From assembly GCF_004216535.1 (NCBI RefSeq), contig NZ_SGWX01000001.1, forward strand, positions 2,294,001 to 2,358,000: a stretch of DNA of 64,000 nt. The letters are read 5' to 3'. Below are positions 34,262-43,292 of the stretch, in pieces. Source of the stretch: Xylanimonas ulmi (lineage in GTDB: Bacteria > Actinomycetota > Actinomycetes > Actinomycetales > Cellulomonadaceae). The translations under genes and the position numbers were made by a program. Each line of letters opens with the position of its first letter. Positions within the stretch are counted from its first letter, which is position 1. The notes under the pieces are model-generated. The model did no database searches and was not told the origin of the DNA. It saw only the letters and a list, made by a program, of their open reading frames with translations.

Positions 34262-34822
34262 CTAGACGGCGACGCCGAAGTCCCGTGTCGCCGCCAGGCC
34301 CGTGAACGCGATGAGCCCGACGATCACCACCAGCAGGAAGAACAACCCGATCACCCCGAGCACGACCCCGCCGATCGCCAGGCCGCGGCCGTTCTGTCCG
34401 CTGGTCTTGAGCCGGCTCAGGCTCATCAGGCCGAGCACGAGCGCGACGATGCTGGCCACGAAGGGCACGACCGTCAGGCCGAGGACACCGCACACCAGCG
34501 ACGAGACCGCGAGCCCGTCCGTGCCGGGGCCGGCCGCGTAGCCGTAGGCGGGCTGCGGGTACTGCGCGGGGGTCGCGTAGCCGTACTGCGCGGCGCCGTA
34601 GGGCTGCTGTCCTGCCTGGTTCGCGGCGTACGGATCCGGCCCGGAGGAGCCTTGCCCGTAGCCGCCGTAGGGGTGTGCGCCGTACGCACCCGCCCCGTAG
34701 GCGCCCGCCGCGGCGGGATCGCCCGGCGCCGGGGACCCCGACGCTCCCACTGTGGGCTCGGGCGCGGGCGCCTGCCCATACGGCTGCTCGGGGCGCGGTG
34801 CGTACGGGTCAGTCTCGCTCAT
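34262..34822 (-). CDS. DUF4190-type membrane protein with Tyr/Gly/Pro-rich N-terminus
   Basis: A 186-residue protein. Residues 1-105 are disordered and rich in Tyr, Gly, Pro, Ala and Gln (repeated YG/GAY/QPYG units). Two membrane helices follow (about 112-135 and 150-175) separated by SRLKTSGQNGRGLAIGG, the DUF4190 signature. The function of the family is unknown. The ATG at 34822 is exactly 7 nt after a -10, so the mRNA should be leaderless. It lies just outside the EPS genes and lacks the activator box. Confidence 0.8.
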   Translation of the reverse strand: MSETDPYAPRPEQPYGQAPAPEPTVGASGSPAPGDPAAAGAYGAGAYGAHPYGGYGQGSSGPDPYAANQAGQQPYGAAQYGYATPAQYPQPAYGYAAGPGTDGLAVSSLVCGVLGLTVVPFVASIVALVLGLMSLSRLKTSGQNGRGLAIGGVVLGVIGLFFLLVVIVGLIAFTGLAATRDFGVAV

Positions 34823-34829
34823 GGGTCGG

Positions 34830-34835
34830 ATGCTA
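34830..34835 (-). promoter_or_regulatory. Leaderless promoter of the DUF4190 gene
   Basis: TAGCAT on the minus strand, then 7 nt, then ATG at 34822. It overlaps the stop region of pth. Confidence 0.6.
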
Positions 34836-35441
34836 CCGGTCGGCCTTGGTGTGGTACCGCCCTTGTGCCACAAGAAGACCGTCAGTGATCACCAGCTCGA
34901 CGGCGTCGGCCGCGTCGTCCACCAGGATCGGCAGGTCCTTGCGCTCGGTGGCCGAGAAGTCCTTGAGCACGTAGTCGGCGGTGTCCATGCGTCCCGGCGG
35001 GCGCCCCACCCCGACGCGCACGCGCACGTAGTCCCTGGTGCCGAGTGCTTTGGAGATGTCGCGCAGGCCGTTGTGGCCGCCCTCGCCGCCGCCGATCTTG
35101 AGCTTGAGGGTGTCGAACGGGATGTCCACCTCGTCGTGGACCACCAGCACGTGGTCGGGCTCGACGCCGTAGTACTTCGCGAGGGTCGCGACCGGGCCGC
35201 CCGAGACGTTCATGTACGTCGACGGCTTGGCCAGCACGACGCGCGGTCCAGGCCGCCCCCCGGGCAGCGTGCCGAGCCGCCCCTCGCCGACGACGGCCTG
35301 GGCGCGGGTGTGCCGCGAGTAGCGCGTCCCGACACGCTCGGCCAGCAGGTCGAGCACCATCTGGCCCACGTTGTGCCGGTTGCCCGCGTACTGCGGCCCG
35401 GGGTTGCCGAGCCCGACGACGAGCCAGGGGTTGTCGGTCAC
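34833..35441 (-). CDS. pth: Peptidyl-tRNA hydrolase
   Basis: Releases tRNA from prematurely dropped peptidyl-tRNA, essential for tRNA recycling. The 202-residue protein has the expected [21 protein letters not shown] start (catalytic His at NRHN near 22), [19 protein letters not shown] (Asp near 98) and [16 protein letters not shown] start with GGAGG just upstream. It follows rplY with a strong hairpin between them, a gene order common in actinobacteria. Confidence 0.95.
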   Translation of the reverse strand: MTDNPWLVVGLGNPGPQYAGNRHNVGQMVLDLLAERVGTRYSRHTRAQAVVGEGRLGTLPGGRPGPRVVLAKPSTYMNVSGGPVATLAKYYGVEPDHVLVVHDEVDIPFDTLKLKIGGGEGGHNGLRDISKALGTRDYVRVRVGVGRPPGRMDTADYVLKDFSATERKDLPILVDDAADAVELVITDGLLVAQGRYHTKADR

Positions 35442-35495
35442 TTCGCCTCCAGGACCGGGATCACCGACGGGCGTCGGCGCGTGGATGGGGGAACG

Positions 35496-35537
35496 CGCGA
35501 GGGCGCCCGGGACCGAACGGTACCGGGCGCCCTCGCG
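35496..35537 (-). terminator. Strong hairpin between rplY and pth
   Basis: A perfect 15-bp inverted repeat (35496-35510 and 35523-35537) with a 12-nt loop, containing CGAGGGCGCCCGG on one arm. It lies 22 bp after the rplY stop and 55 bp before pth. No U tract follows. It probably ends or attenuates rplY transcription. Confidence 0.7.
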
Positions 35538-35558
35538 TCAGCTCGTCGGAGCGTCAGC

Positions 35559-36149
35559 TCACTCGGCGGCGGCCTCGCCCTCGGCGGCCTCGCCCTCGTC
35601 CTCGGCGCGCTCGCCCTGCGGCTCGGCGACGGCGACGACAATGTGCTCGGCGTCGGTCAGCAGCGAGACGCCGGTGGGCAGCGTGACGTCGCCGGCCGTG
35701 ACGACCGTGCCGGCCGCCATGCCCTCGATCGAGACCTCGATCGACTGGGGCAGGTGCGTGGCCTCGGCCTCCAGCGACAGGGTCTGGGCCTCGACGAGGT
35801 GGATCGCGCCGGGGGCCGGCTCACCCACGACGACGACGGGGACCTCGACGGCGATCTTCTCGCCGGCCTTCACCACGAGCAGGTCGATGTGCTCGACGAT
35901 GTTGCGGACCGGGTCGCGCTGCACGTCCTTGGCGACGGCGAGCTGGGCCTTGCCGTCGAGCTCGATCGAGAACAGGGCGTTCGACTGGCGCAGCGACAGC
36001 GTCGTCTCGTGACCCGGGAGGGTCACGTGAACCGGGGCCGCGCCGTGGCCGTAGAGGACCGCGGGGATCTTGTCCTCGCGGCGGATGCGGCGGGCGGCGC
36101 CCTTGCCGAACTCGGTGCGGGCCTCGGCGACGAGCTTGATCTCAGCCAT
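35559..36149 (-). CDS. rplY: 50S ribosomal protein L25/general stress protein Ctc
   Basis: Binds 5S rRNA in the large ribosomal subunit. The 196-residue protein is the long CTC form: an N-terminal L25 domain (MAEIKLVAEARTEFGKGAAR, then IPAVLYGHG) to about 92 and a C-terminal TL5-like beta domain, ending in an acidic tail rich in Glu and Ala. The ATG at 36149 has GGAG 8 nt upstream. A leader of some 200 nt precedes it (candidate -10 TACAGT at 36379). Confidence 0.95.
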   Translation of the reverse strand: MAEIKLVAEARTEFGKGAARRIRREDKIPAVLYGHGAAPVHVTLPGHETTLSLRQSNALFSIELDGKAQLAVAKDVQRDPVRNIVEHIDLLVVKAGEKIAVEVPVVVVGEPAPGAIHLVEAQTLSLEAEATHLPQSIEVSIEGMAAGTVVTAGDVTLPTGVSLLTDAEHIVVAVAEPQGERAEDEGEAAEGEAAAE

Positions 36150-36535
36150 GGGGACTACTCCTGACGATTCGCTGGTGGTGCCGCTGGGGGCGCCAGCGGA
36201 AGTTCTGTACGTGTGGGCGGCTGCGTCGGCGCGAGATCCGTGAGGGACGCGCGCGGGGCACGGCGGCGCTGGTGCGCAGCACCGTGCTGGACCGCCCAGT
36301 CGATCACGGACACTCACGGTGCGTCGCGGTCTCCCGCGGCCCGCCGAGCGTCCCTCGCCGAGGCAACCTGCTTACTGTACCCGCCGAGCGGCGTTGCGGG
36401 AAACCGCGGTGCGCGCCATGACGCCCCTGCGGCACGCCCGCACTTCACCCGGCTCCGGCTGGCGACCGGCGACCAGGGTGCGACGCTGACCCTGGGGCGC
36501 GCGAGCATCCTCCGCGCGCGGGCTGGAGGTCGGAC
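36150..36535. other. Intergenic region between rplY and a divergent gene
   Basis: Holds a candidate rplY -10 (TACAGT on the minus strand, 36379-36374) that overlaps TACTGT (36373-36378) on the plus strand, so it may be a bidirectional promoter centre. A CCGCTGG / CCAGCGG hairpin (36181-36199) lies in the rplY leader. A lone TTCACCC (36444-36450) has neither a partner nor a -10 at the right distance. Before the plus-strand gene there is GGAGG. Confidence 0.4.
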
Positions 36536-39232
36536 ATGCGCGACCGGATCCAGGCGGTGGGCGCGGCCGTCGTCGTGAGCCTCATCGTCGCGGGAGCGAG
36601 CCTCGCGCTCGCCGTCGCCACGGCCCTGGCTCCCGGCGCCGCCGCGGCGCCCGACCCCCGGTGCGCCGTCGCGGCCGCCGCGACGGCCGACGCACGTCCG
36701 ACCCGGGCGCTCGACTACCTCGACGCCCGCGCACCCCGCCTCGCGGCGCCGACGCCACCCGCGGCCTGCCTTGCCGAACGGGACGCCGCGCTCTCGGCCA
36801 TCGACCGCGCCGCCGACCTCGCGGACTCCGCCTACGTCTGGCAGCCGGGCGGCGTGGCCCCCTACTCCGGCGCCGACGAGTCGTGGGACGAGTCGCTCGA
36901 CCGGGCGACACAGGCTCTCGCCCTGGACGCCGACGCCGTCTCGGCGCTCGCGGGCCGCTCGGCCGCGGACCTGCGGACGCAGGCGCTGGCCCATCTGCCG
37001 GTGCACGCCGCGGCCGACTCCGCCCACGGGTGGTGGCAGACGCTCGCCGACGGCGCACGGCCGCTCGGCGCCCCTGCGCTCGCCTTCGTCTGCGCGCTCG
37101 CGGCTGTGCTGCTGGCGGCCCGGCTCCTCGCCCCCGTGACGCTTCACTGGCCGGTGCTGCGTGAGCCGGAGCGCCTCGCCGTCGGCGCCGCGGGTGTGGT
37201 CGCTGCGATCGCCGGAACCCTCGTGCTGGGCCTCGGCGTCACGATGGCCACCTCCGGCGTGCGCGCGCCGGACTCCTGGACGGGGCCGACCCAGGCGCTG
37301 CGGTGGGCGCTGTGCGCGACCGGGGTGACGGCCGCCGCCGTCGCGGTGACCAACGCCGTACGACGGCGCACGCCGCACTCCCTCAACCGGAGGCGGCGCA
37401 CCCCCGCATGGTCGGCCAGCGCGGGAGCCCTCGGGCTCGTCGTGGCCGGGCTCACCATCGCCCGGGCGCCGGCGCTGTGGCTCGGGCTGACCGCGTGCGC
37501 GCTCGCGGTGCTGCTCGTGGCGACGCTGCTGGCCACACGGCTGCGGCTCGTGGTCGAGGTCCGCCGCGACGGTGACGGCGAGCGGCCAGACGGCGACCCC
37601 GCCACCGGCGCCACCCGACTGGTGGCCCTGCTGGGCGACCTGGCGGGCCGCCCCTCGGCCGGAACACATGTGCCGCGCGGCGCCGACGTCGACCGGCTCG
37701 GCGGCGCGGCGCTCGCCGAACTGCCGGCCAACGTGGCCCTCAAGGCGGTCGCGACTGCCGCCCAGTGGCTGTCCGGCACGGCGCCGTGGCAAGTCCGCGT
37801 CGAGGAGGGCGGCGACGGGGCGCTGTCCGTCGTCGTGACGCGCAACGGGCGCACGGCGACGAGCGCGACCTACGAACGTTCCGCGCTGGTCGGCTTCGGC
37901 ATCGCGCAGCACCTGGCCGACCAGGCGGACCTGATGCGCGCGGCCGCCGCGACCGTGGTCACGACGCTCGCCGAGCACCACACCGGGTTCGAGGGGCTGT
38001 GCGGCGCGAGCGACGCGCGCTCGCTCGCTCGCTACTACATCGCCACGACCGATCTGAGCGGGGACGCCGACGCGCGCAGGACTCTCCTGGCCCACGCGAC
38101 CGAGGCCGATCCCGAGAACTGGCTCGCGCAGGTGGCGCTCGGCAACGCCGTCGGCGAGCGCGCCGCGCAGGCCCGGGAGCTGGAGGCGTACCTGGCGTGG
38201 ATCGACCAGGTGCTCGACCAGCTCGCCCTCCGGTCCTCGGCGCCGCTGCGGCCCAGGAGCGCGGCGACGGCGGGCGGCCGGGCGCCGCGCGGGTTCGAGG
38301 GGCTGCGGCTGCGGCTGCTCTACAACCGGGCGGCGACCGCGATCAACCTGGCGTTCGCCCGTGGGACCGACGGCACCGTCATCGACCAGTCCGTCGTGGC
38401 GAGCGTGGTCACGCTCTGGCAGGCGCTGGCCCAGCAGGCCCGTCGCCACGGCGCCGGGCGGCGCCGCAACGCGCACCTGGTCGCCGAGCTCGCGGACGCC
38501 TCGCTCGGCATGGTCCTGCGGGCGCGGCACGCGCTCGCCTCCGTCCCGGCCGGGACGGACCAGGCGGCCACGCTCACCAGCCTCACCCAGTCGTGGGCCG
38601 CGGTCACCGGGCGCGACACCCTGCCCACCGACGACGAGCCGGCGCGCACGCCGACGGGCGCCTACAACCTGGCGTGCTGGGCCGCGACGACCCCGGGAGT
38701 GGACATCGCGGTCGCGGTGCGCCACCTGCGGCAGTCCTTCGCGCTCGCGGACAACCGGGACTGGCTGGAGCAGGATCCGGTGATGGCGGCGGTCGTCAGG
38801 TCCGGCGCATTTCGGCAGGTCCTGGCCGTCCCACCGCTCCCCGACGTCCTGGCCATGGCGCCGCTGGCGGACCACGCGGGGCGACTGCGGGCGCTGGGGC
38901 TGGAGTCCGCCGAGCGCATCGCGCGCCTGGCCTGGCAGGACCTGGTCGGCTACCTCGCCGTGACACCGCTCGAAGCCAAGGTCATGGTCGAGGCGGCCCG
39001 CCTGGCGACCACGCTGCCGGACTCACCGGCCCGCTACGACCTCGCGCTCACGCTGCTGCGTGTGGGCCACCACGGCCGCCCCGACGCCGCGAGCGGCGAG
39101 ACGGTCGCGCGGCTCACCGCGACGGTCCGGCGGCTGGACCTGACGGCCGAGCAGGCACAGGCGACCCTCGACGGCCTCAGGTCCGCCGGGTGGCCGGTCA
39201 GCGGTCCTCCGGCTCGCGGCGCAGCGGCGTGA
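36536..39232 (+). CDS. Large membrane protein of unknown function
   Basis: An 898-residue protein I do not recognise. It has an N-terminal membrane helix or uncleaved signal (10-32), an extracytoplasmic Ala-rich helical segment (about 40-175), then five further helices (about 180-200, 214-236, 254-274, 294-310, 314-334). From about 340 onward it is a large soluble part, mostly helical, with one LVVVTRNG-like beta segment near 430 and a YNLACWAATTPG motif near 705 that looks TPR-like. GGAGG lies 6 nt before the ATG. Its 3' end overlaps the convergent GT2-GtrA gene by 35 bp. A scaffold or surface-assembly role is possible but unsupported. Confidence 0.7.
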   Translation: MRDRIQAVGAAVVVSLIVAGASLALAVATALAPGAAAAPDPRCAVAAAATADARPTRALDYLDARAPRLAAPTPPAACLAERDAALSAIDRAADLADSAYVWQPGGVAPYSGADESWDESLDRATQALALDADAVSALAGRSAADLRTQALAHLPVHAAADSAHGWWQTLADGARPLGAPALAFVCALAAVLLAARLLAPVTLHWPVLREPERLAVGAAGVVAAIAGTLVLGLGVTMATSGVRAPDSWTGPTQALRWALCATGVTAAAVAVTNAVRRRTPHSLNRRRRTPAWSASAGALGLVVAGLTIARAPALWLGLTACALAVLLVATLLATRLRLVVEVRRDGDGERPDGDPATGATRLVALLGDLAGRPSAGTHVPRGADVDRLGGAALAELPANVALKAVATAAQWLSGTAPWQVRVEEGGDGALSVVVTRNGRTATSATYERSALVGFGIAQHLADQADLMRAAAATVVTTLAEHHTGFEGLCGASDARSLARYYIATTDLSGDADARRTLLAHATEADPENWLAQVALGNAVGERAAQARELEAYLAWIDQVLDQLALRSSAPLRPRSAATAGGRAPRGFEGLRLRLLYNRAATAINLAFARGTDGTVIDQSVVASVVTLWQALAQQARRHGAGRRRNAHLVAELADASLGMVLRARHALASVPAGTDQAATLTSLTQSWAAVTGRDTLPTDDEPARTPTGAYNLACWAATTPGVDIAVAVRHLRQSFALADNRDWLEQDPVMAAVVRSGAFRQVLAVPPLPDVLAMAPLADHAGRLRALGLESAERIARLAWQDLVGYLAVTPLEAKVMVEAARLATTLPDSPARYDLALTLLRVGHHGRPDAASGETVARLTATVRRLDLTAEQAQATLDGLRSAGWPVSGPPARGAAA

Positions 39233-40343
39233 GCGAGGGCATCGCGTCGAACGCGGGCGCGGGCGCCGTGCGGGCCGGGCGGTAGACGACCTGGGCGTGG
39301 AACACGAAGCGGACCACGAACGCGAGCAGGATGAGCGCCGCCTGGACCAGTTCGGGGTGTGGCGCCGCCTGCTCGACGATCCACCACAGCAGCAGGGTTC
39401 GCACCAGCGCCTCGGTGCCGTTGAAGGCGAAGGACTGCGTGAAGCGCCGCCAGACGCTGCCGCCCTCGTGCCGCAGGTCGCCGAAGACGAACCGCTCTTG
39501 GAGCAAGAAGTTGGTCACGATCGTGACCACGTTCGAGACGATCACGGCGGGCAGGTAGTGCAGGCCCGCGGCCTGCAATCCGGCCAGGATCGCGAGGTTG
39601 AGCACGGCGCCCAGCGCGCCGATCACCGCGAACGGCGACAGGCGCCCGAAGCGCAGCGCCCACAGCTGCTGCACGTAGCGCAGCCCGTTGGACAGCGACG
39701 CTTTGGACCGCCCCGCGAACCGCTCGCCGAACACGAACGGCTCCTCGACGACGTCGAGCCGGGTGCGCGCGAGGATCTCCAGCAGGATCTTGAACCCGCG
39801 CGGGCGTAGCTCGGCGGTGTCGATCCGGTCCGTGCGCACGGCGAAGAAGCCGGTCATGGGGTCGGTCACGTTGCGCAGCCGCACGGGGAACATCGAGCGG
39901 GCGAGCAGCCCGGAGGCCCGCGACACGAGCCGCCGTCCGGGGCCGTCGAGCCCGCCGGCGTCCCCTGACCCGGTGTACCGCGAGGCGACGACGACGTCGG
40001 CGCCGTCGGCCCGCCCGCGCTCCAGCAGCGCCGGCACCAACTCGGGCGGGTGCTGCAGGTCGCCGTCCATGACCACGGCCCACTCGGCCCCAGCCTCCTG
40101 CGCGGCGCGCAGCCCCTCGACCACCGCGCCGCTGAGTCCGCCGACGGGGACCTCGCGGTGGATCAGCCGCACGGGCAGCGCCGCGTCGGCGGCGACCTGG
40201 GCGATCACGGCGGGGGTGTCGTCATCCGAGTCGTCGACGAAGACGACGTCGGCGCCATCGCGCAGCACCTGGCCGAGCCGGCGCACCAGCTCGGCGACGT
40301 TGGGCCCCTCGTTGTATGTGGGGACCACCACGGTGACGGACAC
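39198..40343 (-). CDS. Polyprenol-phosphate glycosyltransferase fused to GtrA domain
   Basis: A 381-residue protein. Residues 1-235 are a dolichol-phosphate-mannose-synthase-like GT2 domain (VVPTYNEGPNVAEL, VVFVDDSDDDT, VMDGDLQHPPE with DxD-type metal site, RNVTDPMTGFFAVR). Residues 240-360 form a GtrA-like domain with four helices (FAVIGALGAVLNL, TNFLLQERFVF), thought to move the polyprenol-linked sugar across the membrane. GTG at 40343 with GGAGGG upstream; the longer open frame is not supported. It probably supplies a polyprenol-sugar for extracellular glycosylation. Confidence 0.88.
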   Translation of the reverse strand: MSVTVVVPTYNEGPNVAELVRRLGQVLRDGADVVFVDDSDDDTPAVIAQVAADAALPVRLIHREVPVGGLSGAVVEGLRAAQEAGAEWAVVMDGDLQHPPELVPALLERGRADGADVVVASRYTGSGDAGGLDGPGRRLVSRASGLLARSMFPVRLRNVTDPMTGFFAVRTDRIDTAELRPRGFKILLEILARTRLDVVEEPFVFGERFAGRSKASLSNGLRYVQQLWALRFGRLSPFAVIGALGAVLNLAILAGLQAAGLHYLPAVIVSNVVTIVTNFLLQERFVFGDLRHEGGSVWRRFTQSFAFNGTEALVRTLLLWWIVEQAAPHPELVQAALILLAFVVRFVFHAQVVYRPARTAPAPAFDAMPSLTPLRREPEDR

Positions 40344-40455
40344 GGACCCTCCCTCGGGCTCGGCCCACGTTCTCTCAGCGCGCGCCCGCGGGTCAAGCCA
40401 GGCGCTCCGCGCCCTGACGGCTCGGTCGCGCCCGGCCATCGCGGGCGCGGCCGGA

Positions 40456-41439
40456 TCAGGAGTTGCCGTCGAACAGGCTCGTGACCGACCCGTCGTCGAA
40501 CACCTCGCGGATCGCGCGCGCCAGCAGCGGCGCGATCGACAGCACGGTGAGCTCGGCGAAGCGCTTGGCCGGCTCGATGGGCAGCGTGTCGGTGATGACC
40601 ACCTCGGCCGCGCCGCACTCGTGCAGGCGCTGGGCGGCGGGGGCCGACAGCACGCCGTGCGTCGCGGCGACGACCACGGACTTGGCGCCCGCGTCGAGGA
40701 TCACCTTGACGGCCTCGGCGATCGTGCCGCCGGTGTCGATGAGGTCGTCGACCAGCACGCACTCCATGCCCTCGACCTCGCCGACCACGCGGTTGGCGTG
40801 CGACTTGTTGGGCTGGGTCACGTCCCGCGTCTTGTGCACGAACGCCAGCGGCGCCCCGCCCAGCTTGGCGGCCCACTGCTCGGCGACGCGGATGCGGCCG
40901 GCGTCGGGCGAGACGACCGCGACGTTGTCCAGGTCGACGCGCGTGCGCACGTAGTCGGTCAGCACGGGCATGGCCCACAGGTGGTCGACGGGGCCGTCGA
41001 AGAAGCCCTGGATCTGCGGGGTGTGCAGGTCGACGCTCATGATGCGGTCGGCGCCGGCGGTCTTGAGCAGGTCGGCGACCAGGCGCGCCGAGATCGGCTC
41101 ACGGCCGCGCGACTTCTTGTCCTGGCGCGCGTAGGCGAAGAACGGCGCCACGACCGTGATGCGGTGGGCCGAGGCGCGCTTGGCGGCGTCGACCATGAGC
41201 AGCTGCTCCATGAGCCACTGGTTGACCGGCGCGGTGTGGGACTGGATGAGGAAGATGTCGGTGCCACGGATCGACTCGCCGAACCGGACGTAGGTCTCGC
41301 TGTTGGCGAAGTCGTAGGCCGAGACCGGCAGGAGCGCGATGTCGAGCTCTGTGGCGACCGCGTCGGCGAGCTCGGTGTGCGCGCGGCCCGTGGCCAGCAC
41401 GAGCTCGCGATCGGCCGTGCCGTGGATCGACTTGTTCAT
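40456..41439 (-). CDS. prs: Ribose-phosphate pyrophosphokinase
   Basis: Makes PRPP from ribose 5-phosphate and ATP for nucleotide, His and Trp synthesis. The 327-residue protein has SETYVRFGESIRGTDIF, the flexible loop FFAYARQDKKSRGREPISA, SVDLHTPQIQGFFD and the PRPP-binding VLVDDLIDTGGT. The stop of glmU overlaps its ATG by one base, the conserved actinobacterial glmU-prs pair. Confidence 0.96.
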   Translation of the reverse strand: MNKSIHGTADRELVLATGRAHTELADAVATELDIALLPVSAYDFANSETYVRFGESIRGTDIFLIQSHTAPVNQWLMEQLLMVDAAKRASAHRITVVAPFFAYARQDKKSRGREPISARLVADLLKTAGADRIMSVDLHTPQIQGFFDGPVDHLWAMPVLTDYVRTRVDLDNVAVVSPDAGRIRVAEQWAAKLGGAPLAFVHKTRDVTQPNKSHANRVVGEVEGMECVLVDDLIDTGGTIAEAVKVILDAGAKSVVVAATHGVLSAPAAQRLHECGAAEVVITDTLPIEPAKRFAELTVLSIAPLLARAIREVFDDGSVTSLFDGNS

Positions 41440-42971
41440 CAGCGGTTTCCCTCGCTCGGCTCGGCGTGGCTGGTGCGGGCATTCTCGTGCGCGTCGGGCG
41501 TCGGCGCAGCCGGGCTGGCGGCGGCTGCCGCCTGGGCGGAGGCCGTGCCGGGCCGCTTGCGCTCGACCCAGCCCTCGATGTTGCGCTGCTGCGCGCGGCC
41601 GACGCCCAGGGCGCCCGCCGGCACGTCGCGCGTGATGACCGAGCCCGCCGCGGTGTACGCGCCGTCGCCCACCGTGACGGGGGCCACGAACATGTTGTCG
41701 GCGCCGGTGCGGGCGTGCGAGCCGATGACGGTGCGGTGCTTGTTGACACCGTCGTAGTTGACGGTGACCGAGGCGGCGCCCACGTTGGTGTGCTCCCCGA
41801 TCGTGGCGTCACCGAGGTAGGTCAGGTGCGGCACCTTCGATCCGGCGCCGATCTGGGAGTTCTTGACCTCGACGAACGTGCCGATCTTGCCCTTGACGCC
41901 CAGCTCGGCGCCCGGGCGCAGGAACGCGAACGGGCCCACGCTGGCGCCCGCGCCGATGACCGCCAAGGACCCGTGGGTGCGCACGACGCTCGCGCCCTGC
42001 CCCACCTCGACGTCGGTCAGCGTGGTGTCGGGGCCGATGGTGGCGCCCTGCTCGACGCGCGTGGCGCCGTGGAGCTGGGTGCCCGGCAGGAGCGTGACGT
42101 CGGGCGCCAGCTCGACGTCGACGTCGACCCAGGTGCTGCCCGGGTCGACGACGGTGACGCCGTCGAGCATCCAGCGCTCCAGGGTGCGGCGGTTGAGCTC
42201 GGCGCCGAGCACTGACAGCGCGAGGCGGTCGTTGGCGCCCTCGACCGTGATCGGGTCGTCGGCGATGACGGCGCGCACCGTGCGGCCGTGGGCGCGCGCG
42301 AAGGCGACGACGTCGGTCAGGTAGCGCTCGCCCTGAGCGTTGTCGCTGGTGAGCGACGCCAGGCCGCGGCGCAGCACGTCGGCGTCGAAGACGAAGATGG
42401 AGGCGTTGATCTCGCGCACCTCGCGCTGGGCCTCGGTCGCGTCCTTGTGCTCGACGATGGCCACCACGTCGCCCGTGCCGTCCTCGCGCACGATGCGCCC
42501 GTAGCCCGTCGCGTCGTCGACCACCGTGGTCAGGACCGTGACCGCGTTCCCGTCGGCGTGGTGGGTCGCGACGAGCTGGCCCAGCGTGGCCCCGTCGAGC
42601 AGCGGCACGTCGGACGCCATGACGATGACCGAGCCGGTCAGGCCGCCCTCACCGACGACGGCGTCGAGCGCCTCGAGCCCGACCTGCGCCGCCCGGCCGG
42701 TGCCGGGCACCTCGTCCTGGTCGACGACGACGGCGGCGGGGTCGACCCGCAGCGCCTCGGCCTCGACCAGGTCGCGCTCGTGGCGCACCACGACGGCGAG
42801 GTGGGTGGGCGCGAGCTCACGGCCCGCGGCGATCGCGTGACCGAGCAGGGAGCGCCCGCCGACGGCGTGCAGCACCTTCGGCAGCGCCGACTTCATGCGA
42901 GTGCCCTGGCCTGCCGCCAGGATGACGACGGCCGTGGGTGAGGCCGGGGTTGCGGGGGTTTCGGTCGACAC
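41439..42971 (-). CDS. glmU: Bifunctional GlmU: uridylyltransferase and glucosamine-1-P acetyltransferase
   Basis: Makes UDP-GlcNAc for peptidoglycan and surface polysaccharides. The 510-residue protein has the pyrophosphorylase domain (VVILAAGQGTRMKSALPKVLH near 14-34, first 20 diagnostic; EVPGTGRAAQ) and a left-handed beta-helix acetyltransferase domain (LRPGAELGVKGKIG, VNYDGVNKHRTVIG, NMFVAPVTVGDG). An Ala/Pro-rich tail of about 40 residues ends it. The GTG at 42971 is chosen; the frame upstream runs into the tRNA gene. It lies 54 bp after tRNA-Gln. Confidence 0.96.
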   Translation of the reverse strand: MSTETPATPASPTAVVILAAGQGTRMKSALPKVLHAVGGRSLLGHAIAAGRELAPTHLAVVVRHERDLVEAEALRVDPAAVVVDQDEVPGTGRAAQVGLEALDAVVGEGGLTGSVIVMASDVPLLDGATLGQLVATHHADGNAVTVLTTVVDDATGYGRIVREDGTGDVVAIVEHKDATEAQREVREINASIFVFDADVLRRGLASLTSDNAQGERYLTDVVAFARAHGRTVRAVIADDPITVEGANDRLALSVLGAELNRRTLERWMLDGVTVVDPGSTWVDVDVELAPDVTLLPGTQLHGATRVEQGATIGPDTTLTDVEVGQGASVVRTHGSLAVIGAGASVGPFAFLRPGAELGVKGKIGTFVEVKNSQIGAGSKVPHLTYLGDATIGEHTNVGAASVTVNYDGVNKHRTVIGSHARTGADNMFVAPVTVGDGAYTAAGSVITRDVPAGALGVGRAQQRNIEGWVERKRPGTASAQAAAAASPAAPTPDAHENARTSHAEPSEGNR

Positions 42972-43025
42972 CGGGGACCTTCCTGCTCGGACCTGCTCGA
43001 GCCGCGGGGGCACTCGAGGCACGGG

Positions 43026-43097
43026 CTCCGCCCCCAGGACTCGAACCTGGACCAAGGGCACCAAAAACCCCTGTGCTGCCGATTACACCAAGGCGGA
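43026..43097 (-). tRNA. tRNA-Gln (anticodon UUG)
   Basis: On the minus strand a 72-nt cloverleaf: acceptor TCCGCCT / GGGCGGA, D-stem GTGT / GCAC, anticodon stem GGGGT / GCCCT with loop TTTTGGT (anticodon TTG), T-stem CCAGG / CCTGG with loop TTCGAGT, discriminator G. The CCA end is not encoded. Confidence 0.95.
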
Positions 43098-43292
43098 TCG
43101 GACGCGGCCCAACCTCAGGGGCGCCGCACAGCGGGCGCCCGTGCGGTCACGGTCGCACGTCCCGGGCAAGTCTGCCAGGTCGCCGGGGGTGGGTCGCACG
43201 CGGGTGCGCGTGACGTCTGGCCGGACGCCACGCGCAGGGTCCCGACAGGCCGAGGCGACGTCACCGCCTGGCGCGCGCCGCGACCGGGCACA

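Noticed and set aside
36444-36450. TTCACCC upstream of the gene at 36536
   Set aside because: No partner repeat at 11 or 20-22 bp and no TAnnnT box 32-44 nt downstream, so it is treated as a chance word.
36314-38875. Minus-strand open frame of 853 codons opposite the unknown membrane protein
   Set aside because: Its translation is Arg/Gly/His-rich without helices or motifs, whereas the plus frame shows membrane helices, a ribosome site and a plausible composition.
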